Shown one piece after another: positions 52,265 through 59,697 of a DNA stretch of 64,000 nt. Every line of letters starts with the position of its first letter. The stretch's first letter is position 1. A program made the translations under genes and the position numbers. The notes under the pieces are model-generated. The model saw only the letters and a list, made by a program, of their open reading frames with translations. It was not told the origin of the DNA and ran no database searches. Origin of the DNA: an uncultured Flavobacteriaceae bacterium (lineage in GTDB: Bacteria > Bacteroidota > Bacteroidia > Flavobacteriales > Flavobacteriaceae); the NCBI GenBank assembly GCA_937136455.1, contig CAKZOO010000066.1, positions 62,001 through 126,000 of the forward strand, in the 5' to 3' direction.

Positions 52265-53044
52265 TTAAATCTTATCGAATAATTTGTGCATTTTTTCTTG
52301 CTCTTCTTCAGCTAATAGTGGGTCAACAAGAATTCTTCCTGAATGCTCATCAGTGATGATTTTCTTCCTAGAAGCGATTTCTACTTGAACCTGTGGCGGA
52401 ATGGTGAAGAATGAACCTCCAGAAGCACCTCTTTCGATTGCTACTACTGCTAAACCATTTCTAGTTTTGGTTCTAATTCTTTGGTAAGCATTGATTAAAC
52501 GTTCTTCGATTTTAGCTTGAAATTCTTCAGATTTCTTAAGAAGTTCAGCTTCTTCTTTTTCAGTTTCAGCTAAAATACTATTGAGTTCACTTTTTTTGTG
52601 ACCTAAGTGCTCCTCTCTGTTAGAAAGACGTTCCTTAGCTTGTTCAATAGCTTCTTTTTTGTGCTCGATTTGAGCCTTAAACTCTTTGATGTTCTTTTCG
52701 GCTAATTCGATTTCTAATTCTTGGAATTCAATCTCTTTAGACAGCGAATTGTACTCTCTGTTGTTTCGTACGTTCTTTTGCTGCTCAGCATATTTCTTAA
52801 TAGCAGCTTTTGAATCATCAATTAAATTCTTCTTGTTAGAAATCTCAACTTTAAGAGTTTCTAAATCAGAATTTAATTTATCCAATCTAGTTTTTAATCC
52901 TGCTACTTCGTCTTCAAGATCTTCAACTTCTAAAGGAAGTTCTCCGCGAACATTTCTGATTTCGTCAATTCTCGAATCGATAAGTTGCAAATCGTACAGT
53001 GATCTTAACTTTTCTTCAACTGTAACATCTTTATTTTTTGCCAT
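52265..53044 (-). CDS. Coiled-coil zinc-ribbon family protein (CdsZ-like) without its cysteines
   Basis: A 259-residue protein. A long antiparallel coiled coil (about 10-185) rich in Glu, Lys and Leu is followed by the C-terminal ribbon of the C4-type family. Where relatives have two Cys pairs, this protein has GASGGSFFTIPP and ITDEHSGRILVDP. The zinc ligands are therefore Ser, Ser, Asp and Ser, while the fold residues around them are kept. The protein contains no cysteine. It begins 2 bases after the Nif3-like gene and follows it in one operon. Relatives have been linked to RNA or nucleic-acid binding, not certain. Confidence 0.9.
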   Translation of the reverse strand: MAKNKDVTVEEKLRSLYDLQLIDSRIDEIRNVRGELPLEVEDLEDEVAGLKTRLDKLNSDLETLKVEISNKKNLIDDSKAAIKKYAEQQKNVRNNREYNSLSKEIEFQELEIELAEKNIKEFKAQIEHKKEAIEQAKERLSNREEHLGHKKSELNSILAETEKEEAELLKKSEEFQAKIEERLINAYQRIRTKTRNGLAVVAIERGASGGSFFTIPPQVQVEIASRKKIITDEHSGRILVDPLLAEEEQEKMHKLFDKI

Positions 53045-53046
53045 AT

Positions 53047-54141
53047 TTAGTAATACTTAACTGGATTAGTTAGGGTCTCTGATAGAGAGGGTGCAAAATT
53101 AGGAATTTTTTTTGTAAGATACTCAACTAAAAGGTTTTTTGTAAACTGTTCACTCTCAAAATGTCCAATATCTGCCAAAAGAATACTTCCTTCAGCTTTA
53201 AAATAGTCGTGATATTTAAGGTCTGCAGTCACAAAGGCATCTGCTCCAGCTCTTTTTGCGGCCTCAATTGCAAATGCTCCTGATCCTCCTAATACGGCTA
53301 CTTTAGAAATCATTTTATCGGTATAGGCAGAGTGTTTAATCACTTCAATGCCGAATTTTCCTTTGAGTTTTGATAAGAACTGATGTTCATTTATCGGTTC
53401 TTCTAAGACTCCGATGCGCCCCATGCCAACTTCCCCGTGTGAATTGTCAAGAGTTACAATGTCATAAGCAACAGTTTCATAAGGGTGGGATTCGTTTAAG
53501 GCTTGGATCACTGAAGCTTCTTTATCAGCAGTAAACACTAATTGTAGTTGAACTTCTTCGACCTTTTCAGATTGATTGTGATTTCCAAGGGTAGGATTAG
53601 AACCTTCAAGAGGTGTAAACTCTCCTAGACCCAATGAGCTAAAGCTGCAGTTTTCATAATTTCCAATGGTCCCTGCACCAGCTTCGTATAGAGCTGACTT
53701 TACTCTTTCAACACTTTCTTTTGGAATATAAGTGCTCAATTTTTTGATCAAACCTGTTTTAGGAATCAACACCCTTACTTCTTTAAGTTTAAGTTTTTGA
53801 GCTATGGCAGCATTAACTCCTTCCTTAACATTATCTAAAGCTGTGTGCATACTGTAGATGGCAATATCGTGCTTAATTGCTTTAATAACAGTTTTAGTGA
53901 CGTAGTTAGAGGGTGTAAGTTGTTTGATACCACCGAAAATAATGGGGTGAAAGCTTACGATGAGGTTGCAGTTCTTTTCAATAGCTTCATCGACAACAGA
54001 TTCTAAGGTATCTAAAGTAACTAGGATCCCACTGACCTCCTCTTGGTAATTCCCAACTAAAAGTCCAACATTGTCAAAATCCTCTGCATAAGCTAAGGGA
54101 GCTAATTCTTCTAAGATCTGACATACTTCTTTTACAATCAT
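53047..54141 (-). CDS. Nif3-like dinuclear metal centre protein
   Basis: I start at the ATG at 54141 (MIVKEVCQILEELAPLAYAEDFDNVGLLVG), giving 364 residues. The ORF-track start at 54165 falls inside a promoter box. The two-part Nif3 domain frames an inserted PII-like domain, the long form. Metal ligands appear in VSFHPIIFGGIKQLT, YSMHTALDNVKEGVN and LLADIGHFESEQF. It is often annotated as GTP cyclohydrolase I type 2, but its cellular role is unsettled. First gene of a pair with the coiled-coil gene. Confidence 0.92.
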   Translation of the reverse strand: MIVKEVCQILEELAPLAYAEDFDNVGLLVGNYQEEVSGILVTLDTLESVVDEAIEKNCNLIVSFHPIIFGGIKQLTPSNYVTKTVIKAIKHDIAIYSMHTALDNVKEGVNAAIAQKLKLKEVRVLIPKTGLIKKLSTYIPKESVERVKSALYEAGAGTIGNYENCSFSSLGLGEFTPLEGSNPTLGNHNQSEKVEEVQLQLVFTADKEASVIQALNESHPYETVAYDIVTLDNSHGEVGMGRIGVLEEPINEHQFLSKLKGKFGIEVIKHSAYTDKMISKVAVLGGSGAFAIEAAKRAGADAFVTADLKYHDYFKAEGSILLADIGHFESEQFTKNLLVEYLTKKIPNFAPSLSETLTNPVKYY

Positions 54142-54162
54142 GCTTACTTTTTTTAGGTATAA

Positions 54163-54170
54163 CAAATATA
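54163..54170 (-). promoter_or_regulatory. Promoter -7 box for the Nif3-like operon (TATATTTG)
   Basis: Exact TAnnTTTG match on the minus strand, 21 bases upstream of the chosen ATG and covering the ORF-track start. Confidence 0.6.
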
Positions 54171-54189
54171 ATTATTATAATTTCGTCAT

Positions 54190-55179
54190 ATGAATCTAAG
54201 AACTGTATTATTATTTCCGCTGTCGCTTAAATATGCTTATGTAGTGTTTTTTCGCAATAAGTTTTATGATTGGGGAGTGTTTAAAAGTCACAGTTTTAAA
54301 ACCCCAACAATCTGTGTGGGTAATATTTCTCTAGGAGGAACAGGAAAAACACCTATGATTGATTTATTGATCAATCATTATCAGAATAAGAAGGTTGTAG
54401 TACTCTCCAGAGGTTATGGAAGAAAAACAAAGGGGCTGATTCACGCTCATAGTAATTCGACAGCTTCAGAAATAGGAGATGAGCCCAAACAGCTTCTTAG
54501 TATGCACCCAGAAATTGAACTGGTGGTTTCAGAAGCTAGAGTAAAGGGGATGCAGTATATAGAATCTCAAATAAAGCCAGACTTAGTGCTCTTAGATGAT
54601 GCTTTTCAACATCGAAGTCTTAAAGCGAAGGTCAATATTTTATTAACGACCTATTCAAAACCGTATTTTAAGGATTATTACCTTCCATTAGGAACTCTAA
54701 GAGATCATAGAATCAGTGTTAATAGAGCAGATATGCTTGTGGTTACAAAGGCACCTAAGCAGGTGTGTTTAACGGATAAAAGTGAATTTAAATCACAATT
54801 TACAACAACTAAACCGATTCATTTTGCACATTTAGAGTATGCGGAACAATGTATTGGAGAAGTGAATACGCTATCTGTTGAGGAGTTGAAAAATTCAAAA
54901 GTGAATTTGGTTACGGGGATTGCTAACCCTAAACCACTCTTGGATTATTTAACACAAAAAGGAATTGAGCTGTCTCATTATAAATATAAAGATCACCATC
55001 AATACACCAGTAAGGATGTAGAATGTTTTACTGAAAATTCAGATGTCATATTGACGACTCAAAAAGATTTTGTCAAACTAAAAGGAATGTGTGACTCCTT
55101 ATATTATATAGGAATTCAACATCAGTTAGAACAAGAAGATTTGTTTTTTAATTCCCTTGATCAACTATTGAATTCTTAG
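54190..55179 (+). CDS. lpxK: Tetraacyldisaccharide 4'-kinase
   Basis: A 329-residue inner-membrane-associated kinase that phosphorylates the lipid A disaccharide at the 4' position. The N-terminal helix ([20 protein letters not shown]) is followed by the P loop [14 protein letters not shown]. Further family blocks are [38 protein letters not shown] and [14 protein letters not shown]. Acid residues of the active site are in DDAFQHR. It overlaps lipA by four bases at the 3' ends. Confidence 0.95.
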   Translation: MNLRTVLLFPLSLKYAYVVFFRNKFYDWGVFKSHSFKTPTICVGNISLGGTGKTPMIDLLINHYQNKKVVVLSRGYGRKTKGLIHAHSNSTASEIGDEPKQLLSMHPEIELVVSEARVKGMQYIESQIKPDLVLLDDAFQHRSLKAKVNILLTTYSKPYFKDYYLPLGTLRDHRISVNRADMLVVTKAPKQVCLTDKSEFKSQFTTTKPIHFAHLEYAEQCIGEVNTLSVEELKNSKVNLVTGIANPKPLLDYLTQKGIELSHYKYKDHHQYTSKDVECFTENSDVILTTQKDFVKLKGMCDSLYYIGIQHQLEQEDLFFNSLDQLLNS

Positions 55180-56054
55180 GTCATGTGTTTTTGAGCCTTG
55201 TAGGAAGATCGTACTAAGGCAGAACTTTCTACATGTCTAAAGCCCATTTTTAATCCTATTTCCTCGTATTTTTTAAACTGCTCAGGGGTTATAAAATCAA
55301 CTACAGGTAAATGTTTTTTTGATGGTTGTAAATACTGACCGATGGTCACAATATCTACCTTGGCATCTTTGAGATCTTTCATAGTTTCAATTACTTCCTC
55401 TTCAGTTTCACCAAGTCCTAACATGATACCAGATTTGGTTCGATTAATCCCCTGATCTTTTAAATAACGGAGAACTTCAAGAGAACGATCATACTGTGCT
55501 TGAATACGAACAGAGCGCGTCAATCTTCGAACGGTTTCCATATTGTGTGATACAACCTCTGGAGCAACTGAAACAATGCGATCTAGTTGTTTGTGGTTGC
55601 CTTGAAAATCTGGAATGAGAGTTTCTAGTGTCGTGTTGGGGTTGAGTCTTCTAATTGCTTGAACAGTTTCAGCCCAAATAATCGAACCTCCATCCTTTAA
55701 ATCATCGCGATCTACAGAAGTAATTACTGCGTGCTTGATGTTCATGATCTTAATCGACTGAGCTACCTTTTCGGGCTCTTCCCAATCAACTTGATCGGGT
55801 CTTCCAGTCTTTACCCCGCAAAAACCACAAGAACGCGTACAAATATTTCCAAGAATCATAAAGGTGGCGGTGCCTTCACCCCAGCATTCACCCATATTCG
55901 GGCAAGAACCGGAGGTACATATGGTATGCAAATCGTATTTATCGACTAGTCCTCTTAGTTGAGTGTATTTCTTTCCAGTTGGAAGCTTAACGCGTAACCA
56001 TTTAGGTTTACCAACTTTTTTAGGCTCTTCTTTTAGTGTAATCGTATCAGACAT
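55176..56054 (-). CDS. lipA: Lipoyl synthase
   Basis: A 292-residue radical SAM enzyme that inserts two sulfurs into octanoyl chains on lipoyl domains. The auxiliary cluster motif is [12 protein letters not shown]. The radical SAM CX3CX2C is CTRSCGFC. The C-terminal RSSY motif ([11 protein letters not shown]), which binds the auxiliary cluster, is present. Length is normal. It is 9 bases behind the sigma factor gene and shares its operon. Confidence 0.96.
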   Translation of the reverse strand: MSDTITLKEEPKKVGKPKWLRVKLPTGKKYTQLRGLVDKYDLHTICTSGSCPNMGECWGEGTATFMILGNICTRSCGFCGVKTGRPDQVDWEEPEKVAQSIKIMNIKHAVITSVDRDDLKDGGSIIWAETVQAIRRLNPNTTLETLIPDFQGNHKQLDRIVSVAPEVVSHNMETVRRLTRSVRIQAQYDRSLEVLRYLKDQGINRTKSGIMLGLGETEEEVIETMKDLKDAKVDIVTIGQYLQPSKKHLPVVDFITPEQFKKYEEIGLKMGFRHVESSALVRSSYKAQKHMT

Positions 56055-56063
56055 AATTGCTTT

Positions 56064-56627
56064 TTAATCGGTATCGTTTTCAGATTGTATGCTCTGAGCA
56101 AGTAATTTCTTTGCTCTTAAGAGTTTTACCTTTATAGAATTTAAAGGTTGATTGAGTTGATCAGCAATAGCAGCATATCTCATTTGTTGAAAATACCTCA
56201 AATTGATAATTTCTCTGTAATGAGGTTTTAATTGATTGATGTGTTTGAGTAAGTTGTCCAATTGCTGTTCTTTGATTAAATCATCTTCTGCACTTGGGGC
56301 TTCATCCACTACATTCTGTGCTACAAAGTCCTCTTCAATAGAATTGTTCGTCGGTACATTCTTGTGTTTTCTAAGAAGATCAATTCTAATGTTCTTAGAA
56401 ATCGTAATGAGCCAAGTCTTAAAATTGTAATTAGAATCAAACTTATCAATATTATCGAAGGCTTTAGAAAAGGTTTCAATGCAAATATCTTCAGCGTCAT
56501 TTTCATTCTTAAACTGATTCTGAAAATTAAACACATCCTTCCAGTAGATATCTAAAAGTGTGCTAAAAGCAAGTTGATCACCTTTTTTAGCAGCTTCGAT
56601 GGTATGTTGAAGTTGATCTTCGCTCAC
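56064..56627 (-). CDS. RNA polymerase sigma-70 family (ECF-type) factor, GTG start
   Basis: A 187-residue protein. Sigma region 2 (FSTLLDIYWKDVFNFQNQFKNENDAEDICIETFSKAFDNI) is followed by an acidic linker and region 4 (LDNLLKHINQLKPHYREIINLRYFQQMRYAAIADQLNQPLNSIKVKLLRAKKLL). The start is GTG at 56625-56627, touching the stop of the upstream 65-residue gene. There is no visible anti-sigma with a zinc-binding domain. Its regulon cannot be read from sequence. Confidence 0.93.
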   Translation of the reverse strand: MSEDQLQHTIEAAKKGDQLAFSTLLDIYWKDVFNFQNQFKNENDAEDICIETFSKAFDNIDKFDSNYNFKTWLITISKNIRIDLLRKHKNVPTNNSIEEDFVAQNVVDEAPSAEDDLIKEQQLDNLLKHINQLKPHYREIINLRYFQQMRYAAIADQLNQPLNSIKVKLLRAKKLLAQSIQSENDTD

Positions 56628-56825
56628 TTAAGCCTCAGCCTTTCGTTCACATTGATGATCTGGAACTTTTCCACAGTAACCACAGGTAACTCCTTCTTTG
56701 TTTAAAAAAGGAGACTGACTCGCACAGGTTCCTGCAAACTTACCGTCCTTTTTTCCCCATATTTTGATTGCAATTCCTGCAAATGCTAAAGCTAAAATGC
56801 CAATTGTCAATAAGGCTAATTTCAT
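56628..56825 (-). CDS. Small Cys-rich single-span membrane protein (NqrM-like candidate)
   Basis: A 65-residue protein. An N-terminal membrane helix (LALLTIGILALAFAGIAIKIW) is followed by KKDGKFAGTCASQ and then GVTCGYCGKVPDHQC, making four cysteines. This order (helix, basic linker, a G-T/S-C motif, then a Cys cluster) recalls NqrM, the iron-delivery factor for the NqrD-NqrE centre. No standard nqrM lies by the nqr operon. I cannot confirm homology. Databases usually call such proteins membrane or secreted protein. Upstream of the sigma factor with zero spacing. Confidence 0.8.
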   Translation of the reverse strand: MKLALLTIGILALAFAGIAIKIWGKKDGKFAGTCASQSPFLNKEGVTCGYCGKVPDHQCERKAEA

Positions 56826-56841
56826 AGTTGAAAAATTTGTA

Positions 56842-56849
56842 CAAAATTA
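56842..56849 (-). promoter_or_regulatory. Promoter -7 box for the small Cys protein-sigma-lipA operon (TAATTTTG)
   Basis: Exact TAnnTTTG match on the minus strand, 16 bases upstream of the ATG at 56825. Confidence 0.55.
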
Positions 56850-56900
56850 CAAAAAAAGATTGGAATGAGTGTAGTGAAAAGGAGAGGTAAAATGAAAGGG

Positions 56901-57917
56901 TTATTTGATAATCCTAACCTCAGGTTCAAGAGTAATTCCAAACTGTTCTTGGACCTTATTGATGATTTCCATTGCAAATTCGTAGACTTCTTTTCCAGTA
57001 GCATTTCCATGATTTACTAGTACAAGTGCTTGCTTGTGATGGGAACCAACATTGCCTTTTATTTGACCTTTAAAACCAGCCTTTTCAATAAGCCATCCTG
57101 CAGCAAGTTTTACCTGATTGTTTTCTTGAACGTAATGAGGAATTTTTGGATAGGTCTTTTGTAGTGATTCTAACTGTAGTTGATCGATAATGGGATTCTT
57201 AAAAAAACTTCCTGAATTTCCCAGCTCTTTTGGATTGGGGAGTTTTTCAGATCTGATTTGAATAACGGCTTCAGACACATCTTTAATACTAGGGTTTTTA
57301 ATGCCCTTTTCTTTTAGAACTGATTGAATAGCTCCATAATCAATATGGAGTTTGTGATTGTTCTTTTGAAGCTTATAAATCACCGAAGTGATGATGTAAC
57401 GATTCTGGTATTTTGATTTAAATATAGAATCTCTATAGCCAAATTCACAGTCGCTATTTGATAGTGTTACTAATTCATTGGTAGTCTTATCGAGAACTTC
57501 GCAGGAGTAAAAACTAGCTCCTTGCTCTACTCCATAGGCTCCAATATTTTGAATAGGTGCAGATCCCACATAGCCAGGAATGAGCGAGAGATTTTCTAGC
57601 CCTCCGTAGTGGTTTTCAATACACCAAAGTACAAACTCATGCCATACTTCGCCAGCCATGGCTTTTACTAAAACTTCATCAGTGGTCTCACTGATAACTT
57701 CAATGCCTTTGAGCCCCATATGAATCACCATTCGATCCAAATCATTCATCAATAGAAGGTTGGATCCACCGCTTAAAATAAAGGGGTTTTTAGAGCGGTC
57801 TTGTGCAAGTGCTTCTTTAAGAGTGTCTATCGTTTGAACATAAAGGTAATTGGAAGCCTTTACATCAATTCCAAAACTATTGAATTCTTTTAACGATATG
57901 TTCTCTTTTAGGTTCAC
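56901..57917 (-). CDS. murB: UDP-N-acetylmuramate dehydrogenase
   Basis: A 338-residue FAD enzyme that reduces UDP-GlcNAc-enolpyruvate to UDP-MurNAc in peptidoglycan synthesis. Motifs: PFILSGGSNLLLM, LSLIPGYVGSAPIQNIGAYGVE, FGYRDSIFK, LGNSGSFFKNPII with the catalytic Ser, GNATGKEVYEFAMEI, and the final Glu in LEPEVRII. It looks like the E. coli type I form. Its start overlaps the aminotransferase stop by four bases. Confidence 0.96.
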   Translation of the reverse strand: MNLKENISLKEFNSFGIDVKASNYLYVQTIDTLKEALAQDRSKNPFILSGGSNLLLMNDLDRMVIHMGLKGIEVISETTDEVLVKAMAGEVWHEFVLWCIENHYGGLENLSLIPGYVGSAPIQNIGAYGVEQGASFYSCEVLDKTTNELVTLSNSDCEFGYRDSIFKSKYQNRYIITSVIYKLQKNNHKLHIDYGAIQSVLKEKGIKNPSIKDVSEAVIQIRSEKLPNPKELGNSGSFFKNPIIDQLQLESLQKTYPKIPHYVQENNQVKLAAGWLIEKAGFKGQIKGNVGSHHKQALVLVNHGNATGKEVYEFAMEIINKVQEQFGITLEPEVRIIK

Positions 57918-59107
57918 AAGGTTCTATAGGTTTCTAATCCTTTAGCTAAGATACGCATTGCTTCTCTAAGCTTGTTTTCTTCGAGGACATAGGCGATGCG
58001 AATTTGATTTCGACCCAGTCCATGAGTTGAATAGAAACCAGCAGCAGGGGCAACCATTACCGTTTTATTGTTGAGGTTAAAATGTTCTAACATCCACTGT
58101 GCAAAATGATCAGCATCATAGATTGGAAGCTCTACAACACAGTAAAACGCTCCGTTGGGAATACCCACCTTAATATCTGGTATCCTCTCTAATTCCTCGA
58201 TGAGGATATTTCTTCTTTTTTCATATTCCTGTTGAATTTCTTCGTAGTAGGAATCTTCAATATCTAAAACAGATTCTGTTGCTAGTTGAGCATAAGAAGG
58301 GGGGGAGAGTCTGCATTGAGCAAACTTCATCGCTGTGTGAATCACCTCTTTGTTTTTAGAGACGATACACCCAACACGAGCTCCACACATAGAGTATCGT
58401 TTGGAAACAGAATCAATCAAAATCGCACATTTTTCACTTCCTTCAATACTTAGAATCGAGTGATGTTTGTGGCCGTTGTAAACAAATTCGCGATACACTT
58501 CATCAACGACTAAAAAGAGATCGTGTTCGTTTGCAAAGCCTACGAGTTCTTCTAATTCCTCTCTCGTATACAAATAACCTGTTGGATTGCCAGGATTGCA
58601 AATTAAAATAGCCTTAGTTTTGGGACGTAAAAAGCGCTCCAAATACTTGATGCTTGGCATTTTAAAGTTGTCATCAATCGAGGTAGTGATCGGTACCAAA
58701 TTCACCAAGTTCAAGGTCGTATAACCGTAGTAATTGGCGTAAAAAGGTTCAGGAACCAAAAGTTCGTCTCCTGGATCAGCTATAGATCCAATCGTAAACG
58801 TTAGTGCTTCAGATCCTCCAGTGGTAATAATGATATCACTTGGTTCTAAATCAACTTGATGTTTTTTGTAATAATCAGCAAATTTTTGACGTAGGCTTAC
58901 AGATCCTTCAGTCTTGCTGTAGGATAATACATCAATAGTATTGTTCTTTACAGCATCTAGTGCTACTTTAGGAGTTGGAATATCAGGTTGACCAATATTG
59001 AGGTGAATTACTTCTATCCCATTTTCTTTCGCACGATCAGCATAGGGTACTAATTTTCGAATCGGAGATTCGGGCATATGTGACCCTTTTGTAGATATTT
59101 TAGGCAT
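57914..59107 (-). CDS. PLP-dependent class I aminotransferase
   Basis: A 397-residue fold-type I transaminase: HLNIGQPDIPTPKVALD, TTGGSEALTFTIGSI, LICNPGNPTGYLYTREEL, VVDEVYREFVYNG, and the PLP lysine in IDSVSKRYSMCGARVGC. The C terminus RNQIRIAYVLEENKL has the carboxylate arginine. It differs from the 27-28 kb aminotransferase and belongs to another subgroup. Substrate unknown. Flanked by DUF1573 and murB genes in one operon. Confidence 0.93.
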   Translation of the reverse strand: MPKISTKGSHMPESPIRKLVPYADRAKENGIEVIHLNIGQPDIPTPKVALDAVKNNTIDVLSYSKTEGSVSLRQKFADYYKKHQVDLEPSDIIITTGGSEALTFTIGSIADPGDELLVPEPFYANYYGYTTLNLVNLVPITTSIDDNFKMPSIKYLERFLRPKTKAILICNPGNPTGYLYTREELEELVGFANEHDLFLVVDEVYREFVYNGHKHHSILSIEGSEKCAILIDSVSKRYSMCGARVGCIVSKNKEVIHTAMKFAQCRLSPPSYAQLATESVLDIEDSYYEEIQQEYEKRRNILIEELERIPDIKVGIPNGAFYCVVELPIYDADHFAQWMLEHFNLNNKTVMVAPAAGFYSTHGLGRNQIRIAYVLEENKLREAMRILAKGLETYRTL

Positions 59108-59127
59108 AAATATGTTAATGGTTGATT

Positions 59128-59490
59128 TTACTCAACCCTTCCTTTGATAATTATTTTTTTTGTTTCTCCCGCATTTGAACTCACCCATGTAGTCTTAAAA
59201 AACGGTCCTACTCTGTTGGTGTCATACTTCACTTTGATCACTCCTTCTTTTCCAGGTAGAATAGGGTCTTTTGGCTTTTCAGGTACAGTACATCCACAAC
59301 TCGATCTTACTCCAGTAATCACTAATGGGGCATCACCAGTGTTGGTAAAGGTGAATGCACGTGCACCGTCAGCGCCTTTTTTGATAATTCCATAGTCAAT
59401 AGTATCCTTTTGAAATTCAATTTTGGCTTGTTGGGCATTAGCAGTAAAAGCCACAAGGGCAAATCCTATAAGTAAAATGAGTTTTTTCAT
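59128..59490 (-). CDS. DUF1573 secreted protein
   Basis: I start at the ATG at 59490 (MKKLILLIGFALVAFTANAQQ), giving 120 residues with a standard signal peptide. The mature part is the DUF1573 immunoglobulin-like fold: FQKDTIDYGIIKKGADGARAFTFTNTGDAPLVI, VRSSCGCTVPEKP, and KVKYDTNRVGPF. The SSCGCT motif is the family hallmark. Single-domain members are common in Bacteroidota, function unknown. It leads the operon with the aminotransferase and murB. Confidence 0.9.
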   Translation of the reverse strand: MKKLILLIGFALVAFTANAQQAKIEFQKDTIDYGIIKKGADGARAFTFTNTGDAPLVITGVRSSCGCTVPEKPKDPILPGKEGVIKVKYDTNRVGPFFKTTWVSSNAGETKKIIIKGRVE

Positions 59491-59515
59491 AACCAAAGGT
59501 ATTAATAATCAACGG

Positions 59516-59523
59516 CAAAGTTA
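59516..59523 (-). promoter_or_regulatory. Promoter -7 box for DUF1573-aminotransferase-murB (TAACTTTG)
   Basis: Exact TAnnTTTG match on the minus strand, 25 bases upstream of the chosen ATG. Confidence 0.55.
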
Positions 59524-59671
59524 ACAAATTCAATAAGCTGAGCGATTTTTATAATTAGAAAATAGCGTTAAAAATCTTCAAGATTTAAAAAAAATGTGAT
59601 GAATTTAAATAAATATTGCCGTGATCTTATTGTTAAACATCATTTTGGAGGGAAATTGTAGTTCATTTTTC

Positions 59672-59679
59672 TATTTTTG
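59672..59679 (+). promoter_or_regulatory. Promoter -7 box for valS (TATTTTTG)
   Basis: Exact TAnnTTTG match. The ORF-track start at 59677 lies inside it, so the later ATG at 59698 is the better start. Confidence 0.6.
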
Positions 59680-59697
59680 CAGCTATATAAATTAGCT

